In this document: piece after piece, positions 54,518-63,622 of the stretch | How the letters are laid out: every line of letters starts with the position of its first letter | Numbering within the stretch: the first letter of the stretch is position 1 | Assembly (NCBI GenBank): GCA_001770775.1 | Contig: MESA01000001.1 | Location: forward strand, 22,641-86,640 | Direction of reading: 5' to 3' | From: Burkholderiales bacterium RIFCSPHIGHO2_12_FULL_63_20 | GTDB taxonomy: Bacteria; Pseudomonadota; Gammaproteobacteria; Burkholderiales; Burkholderiaceae_C | DNA length: 64,000 nucleotides | Notes under the pieces: generated by a model | The model's database searches: none | The model's input: only the letters and a program-made list of their open reading frames with translations | Told to the model about the DNA's origin: nothing | Translations under genes and position numbers: made by a program

Positions 54518-55489
54518 TTGATCATCAAGCACGCAGACGACAAAACCAAACGGCTGAACCTGCTGGCAGAACTCACTCAGTCTGACCGGCTCGATGCCCG
54601 TCAACGTCAATGGTGCGATGACGAAATCATGCGCCTCAAGCGTGGCATCCAAGGTGAGCGCGACGCCGCGTTTTACATCGACAGCTATTTCAAAGACGGC
54701 AAGAACCACGCCGTGCTGCATGACCTGCGCATTGAGGTGGACGGCGATGTGGCGCAGATTGATCACCTGGTGATCAATCGCATGAACTACGTTTTCCTGT
54801 TCGAAACCAAGTGCTTCAACGGCAACCTCAAAATCAATGAGCATGGTGAGTTCACCATGAGCTATGCCGGCGGCAAGCAGTTTGGCATTCCTTCGCCGCT
54901 GGAGCAAAGTCGCAGGCACGAGCGCATCCTGAAGAAACTGCTCGACACCTTGGAAATCACGGGCCGCACGGCCAAGCCCACGTTTGTGCATGCGGTGCTG
55001 TTGCACCCCAAGGCCATCATCACGCGTCCATCACCGAAGACTTTCAACACCGACAACGTGATCAAGGCCGATGCCATCGAAACCTGGCATCAAAAATGGG
55101 TCGATAAAGACGTGGGGGTAACGGCGACGCTCAACGCCTTTCTCAACATCCGCAGCCAGGACACCGTGCGCGAATGGGGCGACAAACTCGCTCGCCAGCA
55201 CCGACCCACCGATTTGTTGGCCTTGCCCGAATTCATCCGTCCGCGCGAGGCATCAGTGCCGCGCGCCAAAACACCTGTGCCCGCAGCCAAACCTGCCCCC
55301 ACTGCCGCACCTGTCACCCCATCGAAGCAAGATGCCACCGCTGGCCCAGATGAAGCCCTCAAGCGCAAACTGATCTGCGTGACCTGCGGCGACAAAATCA
55401 CCTTTCCAGAAGGCAAGTTCTGCTGGGCCAACGACAAGCGCTTCGGCGGATTTCAATATTGCCGGGAACATCAAGCTCAGTTTCAATGA
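54518..55489 (+). CDS. NERD-domain nuclease with C-terminal zinc ribbon
   Basis: A 323-residue protein with a TTG start (54518) after CAGGGGG. The NERD domain (residues ~40-160) has RGIQGERDAAFYIDSYF, VAQIDHLVI and YVFLFETKCFNGNL, the GE, D and ExK positions of this PD-(D/E)XK relative. A Pro/Ala-rich linker (~245-275) leads to a zinc ribbon: CVTCGDKI, then C and C in KFCWANDKRFGGFQYCREH. NERD proteins are linked to DNA processing and phage defence. The stop overlaps the methyltransferase start (ATGA). Confidence 0.82.
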   Translation: MIIKHADDKTKRLNLLAELTQSDRLDARQRQWCDDEIMRLKRGIQGERDAAFYIDSYFKDGKNHAVLHDLRIEVDGDVAQIDHLVINRMNYVFLFETKCFNGNLKINEHGEFTMSYAGGKQFGIPSPLEQSRRHERILKKLLDTLEITGRTAKPTFVHAVLLHPKAIITRPSPKTFNTDNVIKADAIETWHQKWVDKDVGVTATLNAFLNIRSQDTVREWGDKLARQHRPTDLLALPEFIRPREASVPRAKTPVPAAKPAPTAAPVTPSKQDATAGPDEALKRKLICVTCGDKITFPEGKFCWANDKRFGGFQYCREHQAQFQ

Positions 55490-56079
55490 CCCTCGGCTAC
55501 TACACCCAGCACGCCGAAGCCTACGCCCACACCACCCGCACGGTGGACATGGCCCCGCTGTACGCACGCTTCCTGCCGCATGTACCCGTAGGCGGCCTCG
55601 TTCTGGACGCGGGCAGTGGCTCAGGACGTGATGCGCTGGCCTTCCTGCAACAGGGCTACGCGGTCGAAGCCTTTGATGCCAGCCCTGAACTCGCGCAACT
55701 GGCGTCGCTGCACGCCGGCATCCCCGTCAAGGTGATGCGCTTTCAGGACCTGGACGACACCGGCCGCTTCGATGCCATCTGGGCCTGCGCCAGCCTCTTG
55801 CATGTGCCCGAGCGCGAGCAGCCCGAAGCCTGGCGCAGACTGTGGCGTGCGCTCAAGCCAGGTGGCGTGGTGTACGCCAGCTACAAGCTGGGGCAAGCCG
55901 AGCGCGTGGATGAAGCGGGCAGGGCATTCACTGACGCCGATGAAGCGCGCCTGTCCGAATGGCTGAACCCACTGCGAGGTATCGCGCGTGTGGAGACCTG
56001 GTTGACCACCGACCAGCGCCCCGGCCAGAAGCAAACGTGGTTGAATGCCTTGGTATACCGACAAACCGCCCCGCGATGA
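55486..56079 (+). CDS. SAM-dependent methyltransferase (TehB-like class I)
   Basis: A 197-residue enzyme with motif I GGLVLDAGSGSGRDALAF at ~30-47, an acidic loop end VEAFDASPELAQLA, and FDAIWACASLLHVPERE as motif IV. There is no DNA target-recognition domain or NPPY/DPPY motif, so DNA modification is unlikely. The beginning LGYYTQHAEAYAHTT resembles small-molecule methyltransferases. It overlaps genes on both sides by 4 bases, so it is an integral part of the nuclease operon. Confidence 0.8.
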   Translation: MTLGYYTQHAEAYAHTTRTVDMAPLYARFLPHVPVGGLVLDAGSGSGRDALAFLQQGYAVEAFDASPELAQLASLHAGIPVKVMRFQDLDDTGRFDAIWACASLLHVPEREQPEAWRRLWRALKPGGVVYASYKLGQAERVDEAGRAFTDADEARLSEWLNPLRGIARVETWLTTDQRPGQKQTWLNALVYRQTAPR

Positions 56080-57005
56080 CCCTCACCAGCCAGGACGTCC
56101 TGAAAGCCTTTGAACGCATCCGCGTGTTTCAGCGTGGAGAACAACGTGCCGTTCACAAGCCGCTTTTGATCCTGCTGGCCCTGGCCCGCATCGCTCAGGA
56201 CGCCCCGCGCATGGTCACCTTCGAAGACATCGAAGGCAGCTTCAAAAACCTGCTGGCCGAGTTCGGCCCCAGCAGCGCGCCAAACTCCCGGCACTATCCT
56301 TTCTGGCACCTCGCCACCGATGGCGTCTGGCAACTCGATGGCCCGGCCGACTTTCTCAACCGGCCCGCGGGCGCCACACCCAACCTCAGCGAGCTGCGCA
56401 ATCTGCACATCGCCGGAGGCTTTTCGCCCGAGGTGGACGCCGCCCTGCGACGCGACCCCGCTCTGCGCGCCCAACTCGCCCACCAACTGCTGGATGCCCA
56501 CTTTCCCGAAACCCTGCACGGCGACATCCTGTCGGCCATTGGGCTGGACCTGAGCACGCCACGCACCGGAGAGTCCACCGACAGCGATCGCCAGGCGGCA
56601 CCACGCCGTGATCCGAAGTTCCGCGAACGCGTGCTGCGCGCCTATGAGTACCGTTGCTGTGTGTGCGGCTTCGACCTGCGCATCGGCAACATCACGGCGG
56701 GCCTGGAAGCCGCGCACATCAAGTGGTTCCAGGCCAAGGGGCCAGACATCGAAGCCAACGGACTGGCGCTCTGCGCCCTGCATCACAAGGTGTTCGACCT
56801 GGGCGCCTTCACCATCCTGCCCGACACGTACAGCATGGTGTTCAGCCAGCATGCCGTGTCCGGCGAAGCCTCACGCAAGATGCTGCTGGGCTTTCACGGT
56901 GCCGGCATCATCCTGCCGCAAAGCAAGGACTACTTCCCGAGGGCGGAGTTCTTGCACTGGCATGAGAAGGAAGTGTTCAAGAAGCCGGGACGGCCACAGG
57001 CCTGA
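56076..57005 (+). CDS. Phosphorothioate-DNA-sensing HNH endonuclease (SBD-HNH, type IV restriction)
   Basis: A 309-residue nuclease. Residues ~1-150 match the sulfur-binding domain of ScoMcrA-type enzymes: RIRVFQRGEQRAVHKPLLIL, LAEFGPSSA and HYPFWHLATDGVW, in the usual order. Residues ~190-250 are the HNH part: CCVCGFDLRIGN, LEAAHIKWF, NGLALCALHHKVFDLGAFTI. These enzymes cut DNA carrying Dnd-type phosphorothioate. No dnd genes are in the window, as expected for a restriction system against foreign modified DNA. It is coupled upstream to the methyltransferase. Confidence 0.85.
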   Translation: MTLTSQDVLKAFERIRVFQRGEQRAVHKPLLILLALARIAQDAPRMVTFEDIEGSFKNLLAEFGPSSAPNSRHYPFWHLATDGVWQLDGPADFLNRPAGATPNLSELRNLHIAGGFSPEVDAALRRDPALRAQLAHQLLDAHFPETLHGDILSAIGLDLSTPRTGESTDSDRQAAPRRDPKFRERVLRAYEYRCCVCGFDLRIGNITAGLEAAHIKWFQAKGPDIEANGLALCALHHKVFDLGAFTILPDTYSMVFSQHAVSGEASRKMLLGFHGAGIILPQSKDYFPRAEFLHWHEKEVFKKPGRPQA

Positions 57006-57052
57006 TGGAGCCGGCTAGCGTGACAAGAACAAGCAAAAAAGCAGGAGCGACG

Positions 57053-59062
57053 ATGTCCCAGACTCTCGATAGCACTCGCGCGATCCGACGCTGGATGTAC
57101 AGCGCACAGTTGGGCGACTTCCTTGCACAGGACATCGATGCCATTTTGGGGGCGTTGCTGCGGACGTCTGAGGGCGATGTTGAGCTTACTCAACGCAACG
57201 CCTGGGGTGCACAAGTTCAGATACTGAAGTCTTTGGCACTCCCACCAGAACTGATTGCCGACAGCCGCATCTACTTTGAGCTGACGGTCCCACGCCTTGG
57301 TCGCCGAGCAGATGTCGTGCTGCTGACAGGCCCTCTCATGATCATTTTGGAGTTCAAGGTCGGGGAGTCCCACTTTGATCGCTCTGCCATCAATCAAGTC
57401 TGGGATTACGCTCTCGACTTCAAGTATTTCCATGAGTCAAGTCACCACATCCATGTCTTGCCGGTGTTGATCGCAACCGAGGCATCACCTCGCGAGTACA
57501 CCCTTCAGCAAACCAGCCATAACGATGGTCTGTACATGCCCGTATGCGCGGCCACCAGCCAAGTGTCCTCGCTGCTGAGCCATGCCATCGCATCCACGAC
57601 AGCCGCACAGATTGATGTGCAGCAATGGGAGCGGGGCCGCTACATGCCGACCCCAACCATTGTCGAAGCTGCCCGTGCACTCTATGCTGGACACAGAGTT
57701 GAAGATGTCTCACGCAATGATGCTGGCGCAAGAAACCTGTCGGAGACCACGCACGCCATTGACCAGATCATCGATGAGGCACGGCAACTTGGACAGAAAT
57801 GCATTTGCTTTGTCACGGGCGTACCGGGTGCGGGCAAGACATTGGTCGGCTTGAATGTCGCGAATCGTCATCTGGATCACGACAGCGATACATACAGCGT
57901 GTTCTTGTCAGGTAATGGCCCGCTGGTGGCGGTGTTGCGAGAGGCATTGACTCGCGATCGGGTCGAGCGCGCTGCGAGTGAAGGAACCCGCATGCGCAAG
58001 GGCGAAGCCAAAAAGGAGGTTGAGGCCTTCATTCAGAACGTACACCACTTCCGCGACGAGTACCTCCGCGATCAGGGCACGCCACCCGAGCATGTTGTGC
58101 TGTTTGATGAGGCGCAACGTGCCTGGAATCTCGCGCAGACCAGCGCCTTCATGGAACGCAAGAAGGGGCAAGCAGGCTTTAACCAGTCAGAGCCCGAGTT
58201 CTTGATTTCCTGTCTGGACCGGCATCAAAACTGGGCCGTGATTGTGTGCCTCGTTGGCAGCGGTCAAGAGATCAACACGGGTGAAGGTGGCATCGATGAA
58301 TGGCTCAACGCGATGTTGCGTCGCTTTCCATCTTGGAAGGTGCATTTGTCACCACAACTTGTCGATGAGCAACCCAGCGACGCCTTGCGTGACATCCTTG
58401 CCAGAGCTGACACTGTGCAGAACACATCACTGCACCTCGCCACGTCCATGCGGTCATTCCGCGCAGAATCGTTGAGTCGCTTCGTCAAAGAGGTGCTGAG
58501 TTTCGAAGTCGAATCTGCCAAGCAGACTCTCTCGGGTCTCCAACATAGATACCCGATTTTGCTGACACGTGACCTGCATCGGGCAAAGAGATGGCTGAAG
58601 CAACAGGCGCGTGGCACGGAACGATATGGCATCGTTGTGTCGTCACAAGCCGAGAGATTGAAGCCCCATGCAATTGATGTGCGCGTGAAGACTGATCCCG
58701 TGAAGTGGTTCCTGGATGGCAGTGATGACACCCGGTCGTCTTTCTACTTAGAGGATGTCGCCACCGAGTTCCAGGTCCAAGGGCTAGAGCTCGACTGGGC
58801 TTGTGTGGTGTGGGATGGGGATTTGCGCGTTCACGGCGACGGGTGGGCGCATCACCAATTCCGTGGGTCACGATGGAATCGAATCAACAAGATTGAGCGC
58901 AAGCGTTATCTTGAGAACGCATATCGGGTCCTCTTGACCCGCGCCCGACAAGGCATGGTTCTGGTGGTTCCAGAGGGCGATGCGGAGGATCCAACACGGT
59001 CGGAGAGTTTCTATGACCCGACCTATTCGTATCTGCGTTCGCTGGGCATTCAAGAACTCTGA
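57053..59062 (+). CDS. DUF2075 helicase/ATPase with N-terminal PD-(D/E)XK-like nuclease
   Basis: A 669-residue protein. ATG 57053 has AGGAG at a good distance; an ATG at 57005 overlapping the HNH stop is also possible. Residues ~65-110 carry RRADVVLLTGPLMIILEFKVG, the D and ExK of a PD-(D/E)XK site. The superfamily I-type motor follows: Walker A CFVTGVPGAGKTLVG, Walker B HVVLFDEAQRAW and the C-terminal YRVLLTRARQGMVLVV. Codon choice and base content are visibly less GC-rich than in neighbouring genes, indicating recent transfer. It closes the four-gene nuclease operon. Confidence 0.83.
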   Translation: MSQTLDSTRAIRRWMYSAQLGDFLAQDIDAILGALLRTSEGDVELTQRNAWGAQVQILKSLALPPELIADSRIYFELTVPRLGRRADVVLLTGPLMIILEFKVGESHFDRSAINQVWDYALDFKYFHESSHHIHVLPVLIATEASPREYTLQQTSHNDGLYMPVCAATSQVSSLLSHAIASTTAAQIDVQQWERGRYMPTPTIVEAARALYAGHRVEDVSRNDAGARNLSETTHAIDQIIDEARQLGQKCICFVTGVPGAGKTLVGLNVANRHLDHDSDTYSVFLSGNGPLVAVLREALTRDRVERAASEGTRMRKGEAKKEVEAFIQNVHHFRDEYLRDQGTPPEHVVLFDEAQRAWNLAQTSAFMERKKGQAGFNQSEPEFLISCLDRHQNWAVIVCLVGSGQEINTGEGGIDEWLNAMLRRFPSWKVHLSPQLVDEQPSDALRDILARADTVQNTSLHLATSMRSFRAESLSRFVKEVLSFEVESAKQTLSGLQHRYPILLTRDLHRAKRWLKQQARGTERYGIVVSSQAERLKPHAIDVRVKTDPVKWFLDGSDDTRSSFYLEDVATEFQVQGLELDWACVVWDGDLRVHGDGWAHHQFRGSRWNRINKIERKRYLENAYRVLLTRARQGMVLVVPEGDAEDPTRSESFYDPTYSYLRSLGIQEL

Positions 59063-59083
59063 GCGCTGACGGGATGCGCCCGC

Positions 59084-59311
59084 TCACAGGCCGGTCTTCA
59101 CCATCCTGACCGCATCAAACGGGCACACCACCACGCACTGCACGCACACCGTGCAGCCGCTCTCGTCGTGCAGCACCGCGCGCTTGCGTCCCCAGCCGTT
59201 CGGCCCATCGGTTTCCAGCCACAGCACCTTGGGCTCGCACGCGGCCACGCAGCGGCCGCAGCCGGTGCAGCGGTCGGGGTCAATGTGGGGCAGGGCTTTG
59301 GGGCGGGGCAT
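59084..59311 (-). CDS. Two-cluster 4Fe-4S ferredoxin
   Basis: A 75-residue electron carrier. The cluster motifs are CTGCGRCVAACEP near residue 15 and CTVCVQCVVVCPF near residue 53. A tryptophan/arginine-rich loop (WLETDGPNGWGRKRAVLH) separates them. ATG 59311 gives MPRPKALPHIDPDR. It is convergent with the DUF2075 gene. A broken copy lies at 62221-62302. Confidence 0.85.
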   Translation of the reverse strand: MPRPKALPHIDPDRCTGCGRCVAACEPKVLWLETDGPNGWGRKRAVLHDESGCTVCVQCVVVCPFDAVRMVKTGL

Positions 59312-59478
59312 GGTGCAAACGTGAAATATTGGCGGGAAAGAGCCCGTGAGGGCATCATCAGCTAATGTGTGAACCTTCATCCGCCCGTCACACTGTTGAT
59401 GAGGGTTTTTGACGCGGAAGACTGATCGGCGGCAATGCTCCCCCGAACTGCCAGCCCCTACTTTGGAGCGCCCCATCG

Positions 59479-62160
59479 TTGACTGACAAGCGTCTTCACA
59501 CCAAGGCTCCAGACAGCCGAATCCAACGCCGTAACAGAGACGATCCGGCGCGGAGCGAGCCGGCAGCTTCATGGCACCCGGACAACACCAAGGGTGGCCA
59601 CGCGGATCCCGCCACGCCGACGCCCTTCCTCCAATCGGCGTCCCGCACACAGGGGCAGGGCGCACCGGGCACCTTGGAGGACGTGGTGCGGCGCGGTCAC
59701 CGCTGGCTTCGTTTTCCGGCGGCTCTGGAGGCTCAATTCCAGGCGGACACGCTCGCGCCTCGCCGCAGGTTGCTGATCATTTGTGGATTGCTTGGCATCT
59801 TGTCCATCTACCTGGGCACGCTCAACATTGCCGAGTTGAACCCGGACATTGCCCAAACCGCCATGCGCGTGGCCCAGTGGAACCTGCTCGCGTGCGTCTT
59901 GGGCATGGCGGTCCTGTTCATCATCCCCAAGCGCTGGCACCGTACCTGGCAGGCCGAGTCCATCACCGCACTCATCGCTGTGGGCACCTGCGCCGGGGTC
60001 ATCAATGGGTGCGTGCTCAGCCGCTCAGACACCACTTTCACGCATTCGGCGGTCATCGTGAGTGTGGTGATGTACACCTGCATCGCCGCACGACAGCGCT
60101 TTCGCTGGTCGCTGGCCTGCGCGGCCTTGTCTTTCCTGGGATACGTGACGCTGGTCCAGGGTCACACGCCGCAACAAGAGCTCATTGTGACCGCCAACAT
60201 CAAGCTGATGGCGCTGAGCTTTGTGTTTGCGCTGGTGGCGAACTACACCTTCGAACACCGCGAGCGACGCAACTGGCTGCTGCACAAGCTGGAGGCGCAA
60301 CGACGCAGCGCGTTGCTCGAAGCCTCCGAGCGCCTGCACCGTTTGTCGACGCAAGACCCCCTCACACGCCTGCTCAACCGCCGTCAGTTCGATGCGGACC
60401 TGGCGCAGGCCTGGTCCAAGGCTGCGATGACCCAAGAGCCCCTGGCCATGCTGATGCTTGATGTCGACTTTTTCAAACGCTACAACGACACCTATGGTCA
60501 TCCAGCGGGTGACGCCTGCCTGATCCGCGTCAGCCATGAATTGACCAAGGTGGCTCAGGCGCATGGCGGCATCGCCAGTCGCTTGGGCGGGGAAGAGTTT
60601 GGCCTGCTGATGCCGGGTCGCACGCTGGCCCAAGCCATGGAGGCGGGTGCGGCCCTGTGCGCTGGCTTGCGCGCCGCAGGCATCGAGCATCGCGCATCGT
60701 CGGCCGCCCCGCATGTCACGGTCAGCGTCGGTGCGGCACAAGTTTGGCCTACCCCAGACGGCATGCCGCAATGGCTCGTGCAACGGGCCGACCAGGCACT
60801 CTACGAGGCCAAGCAAAGTGGACGCGACCGCGTGTGTGCGGCCAGTGAGCAGGGCGGTGCCGAGCAAGCCGTGGCGCCAACGCCGCCCGCCAGCGTGGCG
60901 AGGGAGAACATGCTGCCTGCGACCGATGACCCCACGGTCGCAGACACCACGCTGCCCCGGTCGGAGGCTCAGGAAGCGGCGTATGTCGAGACTTTGGAGG
61001 GCAAATTCCGCTGGCTGCGCTTCCCGGCCGCGCTAGAACACAGCTACCGCAACCATGATGCGGCCGAGCGCCGCACGCATCTGCTGGTCATGACCATGCT
61101 GGGGCTGGTGATCTACAACATCTACGTGCTCACCAGCAGCGCCATGTTCTCGGACGTCCCTGCCAGCGCCATGACGGCCCTGAAAGCAGTCAGCGCCGTC
61201 TTGATGACATTTGGCATTGCAGCCTACATCCCAGTGACGATGCGGCCTTTGTGGCGCGAAATCGGATTCAGTCTCGGCATTTCTGCCACGGCGCTGGTCA
61301 CCATCTGGGCTTTGTCGCAAAGCCAGCAGCTCACGACGCTGAGCTTTGCTGTGTGTCTGGCGCTGATCCCGATGTTCTCGGGTGTGGGCGCACGTCAGCC
61401 TTTTTGGTTCACCTGCGTGCCCGCCGTGATCACCTGCCTGGCAGCCGCCCTGATGTTAAGACCCGTGGGGGCGATGCAAACGCTCGTTTACAACGACAGC
61501 ATCCTGATGATCGTCAACAACACGGTCTTCACCCTGATTCTGGCCTACATGCTCGAACAGGGTGCGCGCAAGGAATGGCTGCTCTCTCACATCGCAAGCT
61601 TGCAGCACCAGTCACTGATGACGGCAACACGACGCCTGCATGAACTGTCCACCCTGGATCCCCTCACGGGCATCTGCAACCTCCGCCAGTTCGAGGACGA
61701 TTTCCAGCGCATCTGGGATGAGGGCCTGCAAGATTCATCGCCGCTTGCCATGCTGATCATCGATGTCGACTTTTTCAAACTCTACAACGATGGATACGGT
61801 CACCCTGCTGGTGACCGCTGCCTCAAGCAGGTCGCCACCGTGCTGAGCCAGACAGCCCAGGCCTGCAAGGGACTCGCCGCACGGATAGGTGGCGAGGAGT
61901 TCTGCATCTTGCTTCCCAAGAGCAGTCTAGGCTCTGCCACCCAAGCCGGCGAGCGCGTGTGCGAGGCCATCCGCATGGCGGAGATCGAGCACCGCTTCTC
62001 CAAGGTCGCCAACCGCGTGACGGTCAGCGTGGGGGTTGCCATCCTGCAACCCGCTCAAGACATGAATCGCAAGCTGCTGTTGGCCATCGCAGACGATGCG
62101 CTCTACCAAGCCAAGTTGGCGGGCCGCAATCGCGTGGCCAGTGTTCCGACGCCAAACTGA
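59479..62160 (+). CDS. Membrane diguanylate cyclase with two tandem membrane-GGDEF modules
   Basis: An 893-residue protein, apparently an internal duplication. Unit 1 (~65-455) and unit 2 (~500-893) each begin RWLRFPAALE, have about six membrane helices and end in a GGDEF domain. The signature GGEEF is at 370-374 and 804-808. Both LDVDFFKRYND and IDVDFFKLYND metal sites are intact. The inhibitory RxxD site is absent before both. It would make c-di-GMP with both catalytic halves in one chain. TTG 59479 is the annotated start, but GTG near 59682 after TTGGAGG is an alternative, so the first ~65 residues are uncertain. Confidence 0.85.
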   Translation: MTDKRLHTKAPDSRIQRRNRDDPARSEPAASWHPDNTKGGHADPATPTPFLQSASRTQGQGAPGTLEDVVRRGHRWLRFPAALEAQFQADTLAPRRRLLIICGLLGILSIYLGTLNIAELNPDIAQTAMRVAQWNLLACVLGMAVLFIIPKRWHRTWQAESITALIAVGTCAGVINGCVLSRSDTTFTHSAVIVSVVMYTCIAARQRFRWSLACAALSFLGYVTLVQGHTPQQELIVTANIKLMALSFVFALVANYTFEHRERRNWLLHKLEAQRRSALLEASERLHRLSTQDPLTRLLNRRQFDADLAQAWSKAAMTQEPLAMLMLDVDFFKRYNDTYGHPAGDACLIRVSHELTKVAQAHGGIASRLGGEEFGLLMPGRTLAQAMEAGAALCAGLRAAGIEHRASSAAPHVTVSVGAAQVWPTPDGMPQWLVQRADQALYEAKQSGRDRVCAASEQGGAEQAVAPTPPASVARENMLPATDDPTVADTTLPRSEAQEAAYVETLEGKFRWLRFPAALEHSYRNHDAAERRTHLLVMTMLGLVIYNIYVLTSSAMFSDVPASAMTALKAVSAVLMTFGIAAYIPVTMRPLWREIGFSLGISATALVTIWALSQSQQLTTLSFAVCLALIPMFSGVGARQPFWFTCVPAVITCLAAALMLRPVGAMQTLVYNDSILMIVNNTVFTLILAYMLEQGARKEWLLSHIASLQHQSLMTATRRLHELSTLDPLTGICNLRQFEDDFQRIWDEGLQDSSPLAMLIIDVDFFKLYNDGYGHPAGDRCLKQVATVLSQTAQACKGLAARIGGEEFCILLPKSSLGSATQAGERVCEAIRMAEIEHRFSKVANRVTVSVGVAILQPAQDMNRKLLLAIADDALYQAKLAGRNRVASVPTPN

Positions 62161-62220
62161 GCTTGCCCTTGAATTCGGAGCGCTGAGCAGCCTGCCGTCG
62201 TTGCTCGTACTGCATGGGAG

Positions 62221-62302
62221 GGAGGTAAGCGCACTGCACACACACCGTGTAGCCGGTTCAGCGGTCGGGGTCAATGTGGGGCAGGGCGTTGGGGCGCGAC
62301 AT
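62221..62302 (-). pseudogene. Broken copy of the ferredoxin gene
   Basis: Minus-strand translation reads MSRPNALPHIDPDR, then a stop where the intact gene has its first cysteine (TGC to TGA), then YTVCVQC after a deletion of the middle. Bases 62250-62302 match 59259-59311 at about nine of ten positions. The start region is overlapped by the 3' end of the MazG-like gene. Confidence 0.8.
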
Positions 62303-62615
62303 CGGGGGCCGGATACTTGCGCGCATTGATCACCATCTTGCGCTGCGCCGCATCCACCAGGTCCACGTTCAGCGCGTTGGCCAGTTGCACCAGGTACAGC
62401 AGCACGTCGGCCATTTCCAGGGCCACGGCTTCTTTCGTCTCAGGCGGCAGCTCGCGGCTTTGCGCTTCGGTCAGCCACTGAAAGGGCTCCAGCAACTCGC
62501 CCGCTTCCACCACCAGGGCCGAGGCGAGGTTCTTGGGCGCATGAAACTGGCCCCAGTCCCGCTCGTCGGCAAAGCGTTGCAGGGCCTGGGCCAGTTGCGC
62601 AAGGCTGTCGCTCAT
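62271..62615 (-). CDS. MazG-like nucleotide pyrophosphohydrolase
   Basis: A 114-residue enzyme of the all-alpha NTP pyrophosphatase group (dCTPase/RS21-C6 type). ATG 62615 is chosen by fit to the family start. The metal-binding motif is split: LVVEAGELLEPFQW and LEMADVLLYLVQLAN hold the acidic residues. It would hydrolyse non-canonical or excess dNTPs. The last ~11 residues (PDVAPQRPAPH) are encoded by the ferredoxin relic in another frame, so the native C-terminus was probably changed. Confidence 0.85.
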   Translation of the reverse strand: MSDSLAQLAQALQRFADERDWGQFHAPKNLASALVVEAGELLEPFQWLTEAQSRELPPETKEAVALEMADVLLYLVQLANALNVDLVDAAQRKMVINARKYPAPDVAPQRPAPH

Positions 62616-62623
62616 GGTCTGCC

Positions 62624-62764
62624 TCAGCCCAACAGCTTGGCCAGCCCCCAGATGGCGCAGGCGCCCGACACCGCAGCGGTGATGGTGCGCAGCCCACGGT
62701 GGGTGGAGAACAAACCCAGCGCGCTGCTGGCCAGAATGATGCCGAAAAGGTAGGTGAACTTCAT
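62624..62764 (-). CDS. Tiny two-helix membrane protein
   Basis: A 46-residue open frame, MKFTYLFGIILASSALGLFS then a short THRGLRT turn and a second hydrophobic stretch (ITAAVSGACAIWGLAKLLG). ATG 62773 would add three residues. It lies 8 bases upstream of the MazG-like gene on the same strand, likely co-transcribed. No function is known. Confidence 0.55.
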   Translation of the reverse strand: MKFTYLFGIILASSALGLFSTHRGLRTITAAVSGACAIWGLAKLLG

Positions 62765-62796
62765 GGCCCACATCTTAGTGGAGCCCATGACAGGCC

Positions 62797-63591
62797 TCAC
62801 ACGCCCGCGTAGTCAATGAAGCCCTTGTTGATGCTGGCCAGCTTGCGCTGCAGCCGGTACACGCCGCCGCCTTCGCGGCCTTGCGAGGCATCGGTGTTGC
62901 CTTCAATGGTGTGGATGTAGCCGCCCTCAATGCGCTCCACAAAGCCGGTGTGGCCCAGCCCACCGCCAAAGTCCATGATGAAAATGGCGCCGGGTGGCAC
63001 CGCCGAGGGGTCGGCCACGGCATCGCGGGCCAGCAGGCGGCGGGCGCCCTGGCGCTGCGCGTTCTGCCAGTGGTTGAGGCAGCCGGCGGTCTTGAACATC
63101 GGGTTGATGCGGCCCGCCTGCTGCGCGGCCTCGTCAAAGCACCAGTAGGTGAAGGCGCAGCACCAGGCCAGCCCGGGGTGCACGCCGGCGCGGCGCAGGT
63201 AGGCGTCCACCTCGGGGCCCCGGTTGCTGTTGCGCGGTTGCTCGCGCACGGCGGCATCGGCCTGGGCGCCGGCCACCGCCAGCACCGCGCCCAGGAAGGG
63301 GTCGAGTGCTTCGCTGTGTTGCGGCACATCGGCGGTGCCAAACAGCGCGGCCCAGGTCAGCGAGCCCACTTCGCCATCGGTCTTGAGTGGTTGGCCCTGA
63401 TCGTCCAGGTGGCGGGCCTGGAACAGCTGCACGGCCTGCTTCATGGTCGGCCCGAAGCGGGGGTTGTCGGGGTCGAGCGCGAGGGCCGCGTTGCCGCGCA
63501 GCACCAGCGCCTTGTTGAGCGCGGTCTTGAGGGCCTTGACGATGCGGGCGTCGCTCTCGCCCATTTTGATGACGCGACCGGGGTACATCAT
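62797..63591 (-). CDS. Peptidoglycan-binding/CHAP-type amidase-like protein
   Basis: A 264-residue protein, ATG 63591 with AAGGAG six bases before. Residues ~10-95 resemble a peptidoglycan-binding domain (FGPTMKQAVQLFQARHL, DGEVGSLTWAALFG). Residues ~125-260 fit a CHAP/NlpC-like hydrolase: WCCAFTYWCFDEAA with the nucleophile cysteine, GAIFIMDFGGGLGHTGFVE with the histidine and HTIEGNTD with the polar third residue. No signal peptide is seen, as in phage endolysins and some secreted effectors. It pairs with the gene upstream (63623). Confidence 0.75.
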   Translation of the reverse strand: MMYPGRVIKMGESDARIVKALKTALNKALVLRGNAALALDPDNPRFGPTMKQAVQLFQARHLDDQGQPLKTDGEVGSLTWAALFGTADVPQHSEALDPFLGAVLAVAGAQADAAVREQPRNSNRGPEVDAYLRRAGVHPGLAWCCAFTYWCFDEAAQQAGRINPMFKTAGCLNHWQNAQRQGARRLLARDAVADPSAVPPGAIFIMDFGGGLGHTGFVERIEGGYIHTIEGNTDASQGREGGGVYRLQRKLASINKGFIDYAGV

Positions 63592-63622
63592 GGTGGCTCC
63601 TTCAGGTGGTTTCCGGGGGATG

